A stretch of 64,000 bases of DNA. Origin: Haladaptatus sp. QDMS2 (lineage in GTDB: Archaea; Halobacteriota; Halobacteria; Halobacteriales; Halococcaceae). A model generated the notes under the pieces. It worked only from the letters and a program-made list of their open reading frames with translations. It did no database searches and was not told where the DNA came from. Of this stretch, positions 6,982 to 15,191 are shown one piece after another; position 1 is the first letter of the stretch; each line of letters begins with the position of its first letter. Location of the stretch: contig NZ_CP119791.1 in the NCBI RefSeq assembly GCF_029338295.1, positions 1,612,001 through 1,676,000 of the forward strand. The letters are read 5' to 3'. The position numbers and the translations under genes were made by a program.

Positions 6982-8484
6982 GTGTACCCAAATCCGCTCA
7001 CGGCAGACGACGCGGGCGAGTACGTCGTCATCGAGTTTCCGACAGCCAAAACAGGCAACTGGACGCTATCGGATGGAGAGACGACCGTCTCGCTGTCGCG
7101 TGTGAATTTGGCGGGACCTTGCGCCCTGACCGCCGAACTAGGGGTAACCGCAAATCGAACCGAGTATCCAGTCGCCACACTCCCGACTGCGCTCGAACTG
7201 TCGAACGGCGGGGAGACGCTAACGCTCCGGCACAAGAGAAACGTCTTGGATACCGTCACGTACGAGAACGCACCGCCGAGCGAACGGTGGGAGCGGACGG
7301 ACGTAGGATGGACGTGGGAACCCCTCGGTGCAACGAACCGCCCGGTCGTTTCGGTTGGACCTGTTCCCGTCACGACGTTCCTCCTCCCGGACGCACCAAA
7401 TGCGACGCTCGACGCAATCCAGACTGCAGACAGTCGCATCCTCCTCGCGGGTTACACCTTCTCTTCGTCGCGGGTGGCAGACGCCCTCGTCGCTGCCAAC
7501 GACAGTGGCATCGCTGTTCGAATACTGCTCGACTGCGACCCCGTCGGCGGGATGACGACTCAGCAGGCGGCGACGCTCGACCGACTCACAGCCGCAGGTA
7601 TCTCCGTCAAACTCGTCGGTGGCCCGCGTGCTCGCTATTCGTTTCACCACGCCAAGTACGCCGTCGTGGACGACCGTGCTATCGTCCTCACAGAGAATTG
7701 GAAGCCGGCGGGAGTCGGCGGTAACGCGAGTCGTGGCTGGGGAGTCGTCGTGGCGAACGCCACGCTCGCAGACGAACTCGCGGCCACCTTCCGGGCGGAT
7801 GCGGAGTGGCGCGATACAACGGCGTGGGAGCGGGCACGCTCCACTCGCGAGTTCGTTTCAATCCCGCCGGCCAACGGGTCGTATCCGCGTCGCTTCCGCC
7901 CGCAATCCCTCAGCGCCGAGTCCGTCGAACTGCTCGTCACCCCGGACAACGCCGAACCCCGACTCGTCGAGCACCTCGATGCGGCAGAGGAATCGATTCT
8001 GGTAGAGCAGGTCACGATTGGCGGTCGTGACCACGCGCTGTTGGAAGCTACCCTTCGGGCAGCGCATCGCGGCGTCTCGGTACGAATTCTCCTCAGCGGC
8101 GCGTGGTACGCCCGCGAGGAAAACGAGGCACTTGCCACCGCACTGAACGACCGGGCGCGTAGGGAAGGACTTCCGCTCGAAGTTCGCGTAGCAGAGCCAC
8201 GCGGCAGATTCGAGAAGATTCACGCGAAGGGCATCATCGTGGACGGCGACACAGTCGTCCTCGGCAGTCTGAATTGGAACGACCACGCGCTCAGAGAGAA
8301 TCGAGAGGTGGTAGTCGTTTTGCACGGCGACGCCATCGGCGACTATTTCACGAGCGTTTTCGACGCAGATTGTCGCGGCGGGTCGTGGTGGGTGTCGATG
8401 GGCGTGCTCGGCGCGGTTGCACTGTCGGCACTCGCGGCGGGAGTAGTTGGAAAGAAAGTTCGTTTCGTGGTCAGTCGTGGGTGA
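6982..8484 (+). CDS. Phospholipase D-like protein with lamin-tail domain, possibly a pseudogene at its 5' end
   Basis: From GTG 6982 there are 500 residues. Residues 1-120 resemble a lamin-tail domain. Two PLD domains follow, each with a complete HxK(x4)D motif: His223-Lys225-Asp230, and HAK...D near residue 410. Near 470-492 is one transmembrane helix followed by a basic tail, so the catalytic part should lie outside the cell. Such proteins are phosphodiesterases acting on lipids or nucleic acids. The start is doubtful: an exported protein needs a signal peptide, and one lies just upstream in another frame behind a stop. Codon use stays normal up to the break, so decay would be recent. The end overlaps the convergent nuclease gene by 14 bases. 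Confidence 0.7.
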   Translation: MYPNPLTADDAGEYVVIEFPTAKTGNWTLSDGETTVSLSRVNLAGPCALTAELGVTANRTEYPVATLPTALELSNGGETLTLRHKRNVLDTVTYENAPPSERWERTDVGWTWEPLGATNRPVVSVGPVPVTTFLLPDAPNATLDAIQTADSRILLAGYTFSSSRVADALVAANDSGIAVRILLDCDPVGGMTTQQAATLDRLTAAGISVKLVGGPRARYSFHHAKYAVVDDRAIVLTENWKPAGVGGNASRGWGVVVANATLADELAATFRADAEWRDTTAWERARSTREFVSIPPANGSYPRRFRPQSLSAESVELLVTPDNAEPRLVEHLDAAEESILVEQVTIGGRDHALLEATLRAAHRGVSVRILLSGAWYAREENEALATALNDRARREGLPLEVRVAEPRGRFEKIHAKGIIVDGDTVVLGSLNWNDHALRENREVVVVLHGDAIGDYFTSVFDADCRGGSWWVSMGVLGAVALSALAAGVVGKKVRFVVSRG

Positions 8485-10384
8485 CGATGGTGCTGCGAAG
8501 CTCTTCGTCGATTTCCGCGGCCGCCATTTTCTCGACGAGCGCGTCGAGGACTTCCTCACGCATCCCCTTCACGAACTTGATGGACCCGACGACGAGATGG
8601 CCGCCGCCGCTGACGCCGCCGCCTTTGACCTCCTCATTGAGTTCCTGAACCATGTTCGGGATGTCGAGGCGGACGCCGTCGGAGCGGAGGACCGTGAAGT
8701 CGGGACCGTAGCCGATGGTGATGACCGACTCGCCCGTCTCCTTGACCTTGCGGTCGTGGATTTCGCCAGTCGTCTTCCCCGGTGCGGGGTAGGTAAACCG
8801 GTGGGCGTGGCGCTCTAAGTCGATGCGGTAGAGGTGTGCGTCGTTGTCGAGCACCTCGTGTTCGACGTGGGGCATCACGGAGTCGAGTTGCTTCTCGACG
8901 TCGCGCTCTGCCCGCGAGGAGAGGAACTCGACGAGCTTCCGGTGGCGCTCCTCGTCGTCACAAGCGACGTTCAGGATGTCGTTGATGAGGTCACGACCGT
9001 CGTTGTACTTGAGCCAGTAGGCCTCGTAATCGAGTGCCTCGCCGATGTTCCAGAGGTCGTCCTCAGTGTAGCCTTCGGCTTCCGCGAGGTCGATGTACTG
9101 CTCCATGGCCTCGGCCTTCGAGCGGTCAGTGAGCCCGGCGACAGCAGGGACGTGGTTGAGTTCGTCCGCCAGGTCCGGGTAAATCATCCGCGCGAGTTCG
9201 ACGCACATCATGCCCGTCGTGATGCGGTAGTCCTCGTCGTGCATGTACGGGTTCACGTGCTCTTCGACGAGCGGTTCGACCGCCTCCGGGTCGGGGTGGT
9301 GGTGGTCGACGACGACGATTGGGATGTCGTAGTGGGCCAGGTTCTGGTAGGCCGGGATGTCCTCCTCGGTGCTGCCGTTGTCGAGCATGAGCAGGAGGGG
9401 GAGTTTCTGGCCGTGTCGGGCGCGGTCTTCGAGCGAGAAGTTCAGGTCGCGGACGACGTCCTCCATCTCGTAGAACGGTGCCTTACTCGGCAGGCGCTTG
9501 AGCAGGTGGCGCGGTGCCGATGGGTCCTGATGGGTCTCCTCGATGAAGCGCTCGATGGCGAGTTGGACGGGGACGCTCGCGCACATCCCGTCACCGTCTG
9601 CGTGGTGGCGCATCTTGATGGGGCGCCCTTCGAGCACGGTGCGTCGCAGGAGCGTCGCCACGCGCTTCAGGTCGGGTCGGAGTTTCTCGAACGCGGGCCA
9701 GTCGATGAGCGGGTCGACGTCTGCAGCCTCGGCGCGTGCGTCGAGGGCGGTTTCGAGTCGGGCTGCGACCTCGGTGGCTTCCTCGCCGTCGAGGGCGTCG
9801 ATGTTCGAGGCTTCGACCTGAATCGCGTCGTCGCGCGAATCGACGACGCCCGTGACGCGAACCACGTCGCCGACTTCGATGTCGGGGTAGGCGCGGACGC
9901 CAGCGTCTTCGAAGGCTGCACACGGGACGACGGCCGTCTCGTCGCGCACCTGGAAGATGGTCGGGCCGCCGGTCTGTTTGATCTGGACGACCTCACCCTC
10001 CAGATGGATGGTGTCGGTCGAGGACGGGGTCAGCGAGTCGGCGTCCGAAATCTCGTAGTCGTGGGCGACGGTGACTGTCTCGTAGTCCGGGAGGTCAGCG
10101 ACGGTAAAACTCAGGTCGCCGTTCTCGCGAATTTCGGTCAGGTAGACGATGAGTTCGTCGCCGACTTCGTAGCTTCCGTCGAGTGCGGACTCGTGAACCA
10201 GACCGGATACTTCGTCGGAAATATCGACGAAGATGCCGTAGTCGACGACTCCGTTTACGGTTGCGTGGTAGTACTCCTCGGCGGTGACGTCTTTCAGCGT
10301 ACACTCCGCAGCGAGGTCATAGACAACAACCCGGTCAGAAGAACTTGCGCCGGCAGTATCGCCGGCATCGGGTGGTGATGACAT
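8471..10384 (-). CDS. RecJ-like DHH phosphoesterase with S1 and OB-fold domains
   Basis: A 637-residue protein from ATG 10384. Domain order is an S1 RNA-binding-like domain (about 35-95, with GVVDYGIFVDISDEVSGLVH), an OB-fold nucleic-acid domain (about 125-195), and the DHH catalytic domain with HHADGDG (260-266), the acidic LMLDNGS region and VVDHHHPD (358-365). A DHHA1 domain with GGGVSGGGH near residue 600 closes it. All metal-binding motifs are present, so it should be an active 5'-3' single-strand exonuclease or nanoRNase-type enzyme. The upstream ORF extension is ignored because MSSPPDAGD gives the expected start. It contrasts with the degenerate DHH protein at 2157-3317. Confidence 0.85.
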   Translation of the reverse strand: MSSPPDAGDTAGASSSDRVVVYDLAAECTLKDVTAEEYYHATVNGVVDYGIFVDISDEVSGLVHESALDGSYEVGDELIVYLTEIRENGDLSFTVADLPDYETVTVAHDYEISDADSLTPSSTDTIHLEGEVVQIKQTGGPTIFQVRDETAVVPCAAFEDAGVRAYPDIEVGDVVRVTGVVDSRDDAIQVEASNIDALDGEEATEVAARLETALDARAEAADVDPLIDWPAFEKLRPDLKRVATLLRRTVLEGRPIKMRHHADGDGMCASVPVQLAIERFIEETHQDPSAPRHLLKRLPSKAPFYEMEDVVRDLNFSLEDRARHGQKLPLLLMLDNGSTEEDIPAYQNLAHYDIPIVVVDHHHPDPEAVEPLVEEHVNPYMHDEDYRITTGMMCVELARMIYPDLADELNHVPAVAGLTDRSKAEAMEQYIDLAEAEGYTEDDLWNIGEALDYEAYWLKYNDGRDLINDILNVACDDEERHRKLVEFLSSRAERDVEKQLDSVMPHVEHEVLDNDAHLYRIDLERHAHRFTYPAPGKTTGEIHDRKVKETGESVITIGYGPDFTVLRSDGVRLDIPNMVQELNEEVKGGGVSGGGHLVVGSIKFVKGMREEVLDALVEKMAAAEIDEELRSTIVTHD

Positions 10385-10460
10385 TCTTATTTCTCGTTTG
10401 GCTTTGCTCCGTTTAACGCTTTGCAAACGGTGTCTCGCGTATGCGAGGACTCGGCCCAAA

Positions 10461-11597
10461 TTAGCGACGCGTATCGTACACAGCGGCGGCGAGCGCGTCC
10501 CGGTGGCCTTCGTTCGGCCCGCCGGCGATTGTGAGGAGTTTCGCGTCCCGAAGGTAGCGTTCGACGTGTCGTTCGGTGGTGTAGCCGATGCCACCGTGCA
10601 GTTGCATCGCCTCGTTTGCGTTCTCGACCGCCGCCTCCGTGGCGTGGATTTTCGCCATGTGCAACGCACCGTCGAGCGGGACGCCGCGGTCCGCACGGTC
10701 GGCGGCGTGAAGGGTGAGCAACCGGGCGGCATCCACCCGCGTCGCCATCTCGCCGACCCGCCACCGGAGGCCCTGCTTGTCGCTGAGCGGGCGACCGAAC
10801 TGCTCGCGCTGGCTGGTGTGGGCGACCGTCTTTTCGAGTGCCGCGCGAGCGATGCCGACGCCCCGTGCGGGGACGTTGACCCCGTTGGTGATAGTTTTCC
10901 GTTCGACGTAGGCCATCCCCGTCTCTCCGACTCGGCGGGTGTCCGGGACGCGAACCGAATCGAGCGTCACTTTCGGCGAGGGGACGCTTCGTGCTCCGAG
11001 CGTGTCCCAGACCGTCTCCACCTCGAATTCGTCGGTCGGAATCAGGAAGGCGCTGATGTTCTCCGGGGCCGCCTCCTCGGGGCCGGTTTTCGCGTAGGTG
11101 AGGACGTAATCGGCCTCGAAGAAGTTCGTGACCCACTGTTTGTGGCCAGTCACGACCCACTCGTCGCCGTCTCGTTCCGCAGTCGTCTCCATGGCGAGTT
11201 TGTCGCTGCCCGCGTTCGCCTCGCTGAGGCCGAGCGCCCCGACCGTTTCGAACCGAGCCATCTCGGGCAAGAGGGACTCTTTCAAGTCGTCGTTCCCGAA
11301 CCGTTCGACGACGGTGGCGACGCCGAGGTGGAGCGCGAGGGCGCTCGCGACGGGCATCATCGCCGCGGCCAGTTCTTCGATGACGATACAGAATTCGACC
11401 AGTCCCTCGTCGCGCCCGCCGTACTCCTCTGGAAGCGTGAGGCCGGTCAGGCGACGGTCGCCGAGTTCTGCGAGGATTGCTTCGGGATAGTCACCCGCGT
11501 CGTCAAGTTCACGGGCGACGGGTTCTATCTCCTCGGTCGCAAACTCGCGGACATCGTCACGAAGGACCCGCTGTTCGTTGGTGAGTCGAAACGCCAT
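10461..11597 (-). CDS. Acyl-CoA dehydrogenase-family protein without the usual catalytic glutamate
   Basis: A 378-residue protein with the full acyl-CoA dehydrogenase architecture: N-terminal helices, the middle domain with LGLSEANAGSD and the beta strand WVVTGHKQWVTN, and the C-terminal helices with REQFGRPLSDKQ and QLHGGIGYTTE. The residues that normally read YEGTxEI near the C-terminus are IAGGPNEGHR, so the general-base Glu is replaced by Gly. The alternative position used by isovaleryl- and long-chain enzymes (before the Arg of helix G) also lacks Glu. FAD binding appears intact. It may use another base, another reaction, or be a non-catalytic flavoprotein. The start at 11597 (MAFRLTNEQ) fits the family. 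Confidence 0.8.
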   Translation of the reverse strand: MAFRLTNEQRVLRDDVREFATEEIEPVARELDDAGDYPEAILAELGDRRLTGLTLPEEYGGRDEGLVEFCIVIEELAAAMMPVASALALHLGVATVVERFGNDDLKESLLPEMARFETVGALGLSEANAGSDKLAMETTAERDGDEWVVTGHKQWVTNFFEADYVLTYAKTGPEEAAPENISAFLIPTDEFEVETVWDTLGARSVPSPKVTLDSVRVPDTRRVGETGMAYVERKTITNGVNVPARGVGIARAALEKTVAHTSQREQFGRPLSDKQGLRWRVGEMATRVDAARLLTLHAADRADRGVPLDGALHMAKIHATEAAVENANEAMQLHGGIGYTTERHVERYLRDAKLLTIAGGPNEGHRDALAAAVYDTRR

Positions 11598-11703
11598 GAC
11601 TGGCAATTGCTCACAGGGACAAATAGGTGTACGGCAACCGGCATCGTCGGCGGTTCGTCCCCCTTCCGGAACGCTTAGAAGGCGCGCCTTCCGAGTGAAC
11701 GGT

Positions 11704-12183
11704 ATGCGGCTATTCCGTTCGAGCGAGGTACTCGGCATCGCCGAGGAGACCCTCGAATTCGTGCTCGAAGCGTCACGAGAGACGCATCCGAACGAGTACA
11801 TGGGACTACTCCGAGGCGAACGAGCAGCGGACCTCGGGCTGGACGAGGAAGGGGTCGTCATCACGGACGTGCTCGTCATCCCCGGTACCGTCTCGAACGA
11901 GGAGAGCGCGACGGTCCGGACGAACATGATTCCGAACGACATGCGGGCCATTGGGTCGGTTCACTCCCACCCGAACGGCGTCCTCCGGCCGAGCGACGCA
12001 GACCTCGCGACCTTCGGGAATGGCCAGGCACACATCATCATCGGCGCGCCTTACGGGCGTGACGACTGGCAGACGTTCGACCGTGAGGGCAACCCCCGTG
12101 ACCTTCGCGTCATCGACGTAGACCTGCCGGACGAACCGTTCTTCGACTTTACGCAGGAAGACATCGACAAGGAACTCAAATGA
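11704..12183 (+). CDS. JAMM/MPN metalloprotease (Mov34/PAD-1 family)
   Basis: A 159-residue protein carrying the complete JAMM zinc motif: Glu31, His87 and His89 in VHSHP, and Asp100 ten residues on (RPSDAD). Archaeal JAMM proteins remove ubiquitin-like SAMP modifiers or sulfur carriers; this one resembles the second haloarchaeal JAMM type rather than the best-studied desampylase, so the substrate is uncertain. Its stop overlaps the start of the FAD synthase gene by four bases, so the two are co-translated. That pairing is a recurring haloarchaeal order and its reason is unknown. The start ATG 11704 faces the divergent dehydrogenase gene over 106 bases. Confidence 0.85.
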   Translation: MRLFRSSEVLGIAEETLEFVLEASRETHPNEYMGLLRGERAADLGLDEEGVVITDVLVIPGTVSNEESATVRTNMIPNDMRAIGSVHSHPNGVLRPSDADLATFGNGQAHIIIGAPYGRDDWQTFDREGNPRDLRVIDVDLPDEPFFDFTQEDIDKELK

Positions 12184-12608
12184 CGACGGTAATCGCACAG
12201 GGCACCTTCGACATTCTCCACCCTGGCCACCTCCACTATCTTCGCGAAGCGGCGGCCATGGGTGACGAACTCTACGTCATCATCGCCCGCCGGGCGAACG
12301 TGACGCACAAACAGAAACCCATCCTCCCCGACGAGCAACGCCGCGACATGATTGCCGCCCTCGACTGCGTCGACGAAGCGGTACTGGGACACTTAGAGGA
12401 CATCTTCGTCCCCATCGAGGAGATCCAACCGGACATCATCGTCCTCGGCCACGACCAGCACCACGACGAGGATGGCATCGCCAAGGCGCTCGCCGGACGC
12501 GGCATCGACTGCGAGGTTCGACGCGCCTCGATGCGTGACAAAAAGTTCGAGGGTGAACTACTCTCGACGGGCCGCATCATCGAGCGCATTTGCGCCGAAC
12601 GCTGCTAG
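12180..12608 (+). CDS. ribL: FAD synthase (archaeal RibL, cytidylyltransferase-like)
   Basis: A 142-residue nucleotidyltransferase. The N-terminal [14 protein letters not shown] carries the HxGH motif, and STGRII near residue 130 corresponds to the second nucleotide-binding motif. Archaeal RibL transfers AMP to FMN to make FAD, and is air-sensitive because of two C-terminal cysteines; here they are Cys138 and Cys142 (ICAERC), at the very end. A cytidylyltransferase for lipid precursors is the alternative, but the size and the terminal cysteines favour RibL. The flavin it makes would serve the two acyl-CoA dehydrogenases in this window, among many others. Confidence 0.85.
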   Translation: MTTVIAQGTFDILHPGHLHYLREAAAMGDELYVIIARRANVTHKQKPILPDEQRRDMIAALDCVDEAVLGHLEDIFVPIEEIQPDIIVLGHDQHHDEDGIAKALAGRGIDCEVRRASMRDKKFEGELLSTGRIIERICAERC

Positions 12609-12611
12609 GGC

Positions 12612-12659
12612 AACTTTTTGGGCGCGAGCGATGAAACACTCGCGCGAAAAAGTTTCATC
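12612..12659. repeat. A+T-rich double inverted repeat after ribL
   Basis: Two interleaved inverted repeats lie just after the ribL stop. AACTTTTTGGGCGCGAG (12612-12628) is nearly complementary to CTCGCGCGAAAAAGTT (12640-12655), and GATGAAAC (12630-12637) is complementary to GTTTCATC (12652-12659). The stem ends in T or A runs on both strands, so it could stop transcripts from both sides: ribL from the left and the lipoprotein gene from the right. It may also be a dispersed genomic repeat; a copy count is needed to tell. Confidence 0.5.
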
Positions 12660-12726
12660 AAAAAGCGTTGCGACCACGTCCGTGCTCGCACCACGTCGGT
12701 TCTGCGGTGGTATTCTGTTCGGTTGT

Positions 12727-13260
12727 TTAGTTTCGGCTTGGCGGGAGTTCGTCGTCTCGGTGGAGTTCTGCGAAATCGTATGTTTCCACGTCATTTGGCA
12801 CGTCGGAGCGCGCGCTTTCGTAGACGTCAATCACGTCGAACCAACTTGGTTTTGCATAGACTTCAGCTTCGTCGGTCAGCTGTACCCTATTGAAATCTTC
12901 TCTGCTCGTCCATGTATTGAGGCAAGGTGAGAAATCATCGCCACAAATTCCGAGAAGGTATTTGACCCTAAATCGAGAAGCGAGTGCGTCATGAACTGCT
13001 TCGTCGATGACGAAGTTTACAGGGTTCTGGGGGGTTTGCCCAACGAACTGTGGGTCGAAACTACCGGTAAGCCCATCTTCGCGTCCCCAAATCGAAAGCA
13101 CGTCATCGATGTAGCGTTGCCCATCGTACTCCCATTCTAGAAGTATTGCTTTCTCTTCTACTTGGCCGATCTTTGTAATGCCAATTGTCGATAAGCAACC
13201 GCTCAAACATACAGTCAGAGTCAAGCCGGAAGTCGAGAGAAACTGTCGTCTAGAGGGCAT
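12727..13260 (-). CDS. Lipoprotein of unknown function in a lower-G+C patch
   Basis: A 177-residue protein with a Tat-like N-terminus (SRRQFLSTSG), a hydrophobic stretch and the lipobox LSGC at Cys22. The mature part is acidic with no recognised domain; it contains a Cys pair near residues 106 and 113 (GICGDDFSPC) that could form a disulfide. Codon choice uses far more A and T in third positions than its neighbours, which suggests recent acquisition. A TATA-like TTTATTA lies about 27 bases upstream (13284-13291, reverse strand). It is flanked by the inverted repeat at 12612-12659 and a GNAT gene. Confidence 0.6.
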   Translation of the reverse strand: MPSRRQFLSTSGLTLTVCLSGCLSTIGITKIGQVEEKAILLEWEYDGQRYIDDVLSIWGREDGLTGSFDPQFVGQTPQNPVNFVIDEAVHDALASRFRVKYLLGICGDDFSPCLNTWTSREDFNRVQLTDEAEVYAKPSWFDVIDVYESARSDVPNDVETYDFAELHRDDELPPSRN

Positions 13261-13319
13261 AAACTACTCATCGACAATGCCAGTAATAAACTTTCAATTG
13301 TACATCTCGAAGCCCGTGA

Positions 13320-14036
13320 TCAATCGAATCTGCCAAAGTACGACGTTGCGAACCGCTCGAAGCCCAAATTTTCGGCCAGTGCCACCGACCACGGCCAGGC
13401 GTCGAGCGTCCGGTACTGCGGAAGCAAGCCCCGAGAGAGCGCCAGTTCGGTAACCCGTGAGACGACTGCCCGGCCGTGTCCCGCGTTCCGGTGGTCGGGA
13501 TGGGTGACGACCGAGATGTGCGCAATCTGGGTATCCCACACGTCATACCCGGCCACGGCGACGAGACGGCCGTCAACGAATCGTCCGACAGTGGTCTTCG
13601 GGCCGAACTCCGGGCCGCCTGCGTCCCACTCGTCGTCTGAAACGCTGGCCTGGAACGTGTCGAAGGCTGGTTCGTCGGCCACTCCAAGCAGGCGAGCGTC
13701 GGAGGAAACCGGCTGGAATCCCTCGCGGTCAGTATAGCCGTAGAACGCCGGCCCGAGGAGTTTCGAGAGCGAGAGAAAGCTGTCGAACCACTCTACTACC
13801 GCGTCGCTGTCGTCGAAATCGAGCGATTCGAGCGCGGGTGCGTGGCGTTCGACGGCGTCGAGGAACGACGCTGGCGCAGAGACGACCAGCGAGTCTTCGT
13901 GGCGAAACAGCTGCACTCCGCCTTCGTCAATGCTGCCGACAGTGATGCCAGGTGCGTCGAATGCCTTCGGGGAAACACCCAGGCGGGCTGCCCAGTAGCG
14001 GCAGAGTTGACGGCGGGTGCGGGCGGAGAATCCCAT
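13320..14036 (-). CDS. GNAT-family N-acetyltransferase (FR47-like)
   Basis: A 238-residue protein. Residues 1-110 are an N-terminal domain of unknown role. The GNAT core is at about 120-238, with VAVAGYDVWDTQIAHISVVTHP forming strands 4-5 and the acetyl-CoA pyrophosphate loop as HRNAGHGRAVV. A YRTLDAWPWSVALAENLGFER segment supplies the family's final helix and strand. The start at ATG 14036 (MGFSARTRRQLC) is chosen because upstream residues are low-complexity Arg/Pro. The substrate cannot be told. It is convergent neither with a toxin nor an antitoxin partner, so a toxin role is not suggested. Confidence 0.8.
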   Translation of the reverse strand: MGFSARTRRQLCRYWAARLGVSPKAFDAPGITVGSIDEGGVQLFRHEDSLVVSAPASFLDAVERHAPALESLDFDDSDAVVEWFDSFLSLSKLLGPAFYGYTDREGFQPVSSDARLLGVADEPAFDTFQASVSDDEWDAGGPEFGPKTTVGRFVDGRLVAVAGYDVWDTQIAHISVVTHPDHRNAGHGRAVVSRVTELALSRGLLPQYRTLDAWPWSVALAENLGFERFATSYFGRFD

Positions 14037-14071
14037 AGTCGAACGTGGACGACGGCGGTGAAAATTGTGTC

Positions 14072-14296
14072 CTACGGGCGAAAGCGGTGCCCGCACTCAG
14101 CACACCGATACACGGCCCGCCAGCCACCGCCGGTCACCATCTGTTTTCGATACGACCCTTTCGCTCCGCACTCGGCGCATTTCGTGGCGGGACCGGGAAC
14201 CTTCGCCATGAATTCGGGTTCGTACTCCGTGTCAGTAAGTGTTCGTTTCGCCACGAGCTGCGCCCCTGGCTTTTGGTCCACGCCCTCGCCGTGCAC
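14072..14296 (-). CDS. Small zinc-ribbon protein, start uncertain
   Basis: The conserved part runs MAKVPGPATKCAECGAKGSY and ends YRCAECGHRFRP, giving two CxxC knuckles about 26 residues apart: a classic four-Cys zinc ribbon. The reading frame can start at GTG 14296 (74 residues) or at ATG 14209 (45 residues). The ATG form is compact and typical of such proteins. The long form would place its start only 13 bases from the opposing promoter at 14303-14309. Basic residues between the knuckles suggest nucleic-acid or ribosome binding, but the partner is unknown. Confidence 0.6.
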   Translation of the reverse strand: MHGEGVDQKPGAQLVAKRTLTDTEYEPEFMAKVPGPATKCAECGAKGSYRKQMVTGGGWRAVYRCAECGHRFRP

Positions 14297-14302
14297 AGAA
14301 AG

Positions 14303-14309
14303 TATTTAT
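14303..14309 (+). promoter_or_regulatory. TATA box of the lipoprotein gene at 14333
   Basis: TATTTAT lies 24-30 bases before ATG 14333 with no Shine-Dalgarno sequence between, the classic haloarchaeal leaderless arrangement. Confidence 0.6.
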
Positions 14310-14332
14310 CAGGAAATTAACTACATTCGCAT

Positions 14333-14962
14333 ATGTCCTCCCAGACGCGTCGAACCGTCTTACAACTGACCGTCGCATCGCTCGGTGTCGGTTTCGCGGG
14401 GTGTACCTCGACGGGACCGGCGACTACGGACACGCTCTCATCCGAAACAAGCGAACCGACGACAGAGACGCCGACGGAGACCCAATCCACACCGCAGGGA
14501 ACAACCGTCGAGTACGAGGCTCTGACGGCTGACGAACAGGTACTGTTCGACGAACTGCTCTCGAAGCGGACGGCTACCAGGGGGTCAGACCGCGTCTCGA
14601 AGACGCTGGTGGAAGCGGAGTTCGTCCTGTATCAGGATTCGAGATATCGAATCGAGAAAGAGCAGGCAGGCTACATCGCGGAGTACGCACTGGAGGCGAC
14701 GTTGACGAGCGATTCGAACGTCGAGGTCGGCGATTTGGTTGCCTACGGAGACCTGACGCAGGAAGCGGCGGCAGCGTTCGACGAAGCCCAAACAGGCGAC
14801 CGGTACACCATCCGTGGAGAGACGCTTCCCGACCAAGTCGTGAGTAACCAGTACGTCGAATTCGACGGCGAGTACTACGAACTCACCGTCATCGTGGCCG
14901 ATATTCCCAGTTGGACGTTCACGGCGACGAAAGTAGCGGAACGGGTGGCGCGTGGTTTCTGA
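14333..14962 (+). CDS. Tat-type lipoprotein of unknown function
   Basis: A 209-residue protein with twin Arg at 6-7 (SQTRRTVLQL) and lipobox FAGC at Cys24, followed by a Thr/Glu-rich linker (about 28-56) typical of haloarchaeal surface lipoproteins. The mature domain (about 58-209) is alpha/beta, rich in Tyr and Glu, with no motif that I recognise. A leaderless promoter precedes it. The next small membrane-protein gene starts inside its last codons, so the two are probably made together and may act as a pair at the membrane. Confidence 0.65.
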   Translation: MSSQTRRTVLQLTVASLGVGFAGCTSTGPATTDTLSSETSEPTTETPTETQSTPQGTTVEYEALTADEQVLFDELLSKRTATRGSDRVSKTLVEAEFVLYQDSRYRIEKEQAGYIAEYALEATLTSDSNVEVGDLVAYGDLTQEAAAAFDEAQTGDRYTIRGETLPDQVVSNQYVEFDGEYYELTVIVADIPSWTFTATKVAERVARGF

Positions 14963-15125
14963 GTCGATTCGCCTCGTCGCGTGCGTCTTCGTCGGTCTCT
15001 TCGCAGGCCGTGTGCTCGGACCGCTGTTCGTCCCGGACCCGACGAGCACGCTCGCAATCATCCTCACGGGAGTTGTCGCACTGGGTGTCGGGGGCGGACT
15101 CTACCGGTCTGCCTGGCTCCAGTGA
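14952..15125 (+). CDS. 57-residue two-helix membrane protein, overlapping the lipoprotein gene
   Basis: GTG 14952 opens a frame beginning VVSESIRLVACVFVGLFAG and ending with TGA at 15123-15125. Two hydrophobic segments (about 7-25 and 35-50) are separated by a short polar turn with VPDPTST, a small helical-hairpin membrane protein. It overlaps the last 11 bases of the lipoprotein gene, which favours translational coupling. It is shorter than usual gene-calling limits and could be missed. No family was recognised. A chance frame is possible, but the hydrophobic pattern and third-position G+C bias favour a real gene. Confidence 0.5.
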   Translation: MVSESIRLVACVFVGLFAGRVLGPLFVPDPTSTLAIILTGVVALGVGGGLYRSAWLQ

Positions 15126-15191
15126 AATAGCTCGGCACCCGCGACCGGCCCCGCTGCCAAGAGTTATCCCCGTAAAATAGAATAGTCAGCT

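Noticed and set aside
8834-10378. Long forward frame (514 codons) opposite the S1/OB/DHH nuclease
   Set aside because: It mirrors the nuclease gene and is Val/Asp/Glu-rich without motifs; the reverse-strand protein has a complete set of domains.
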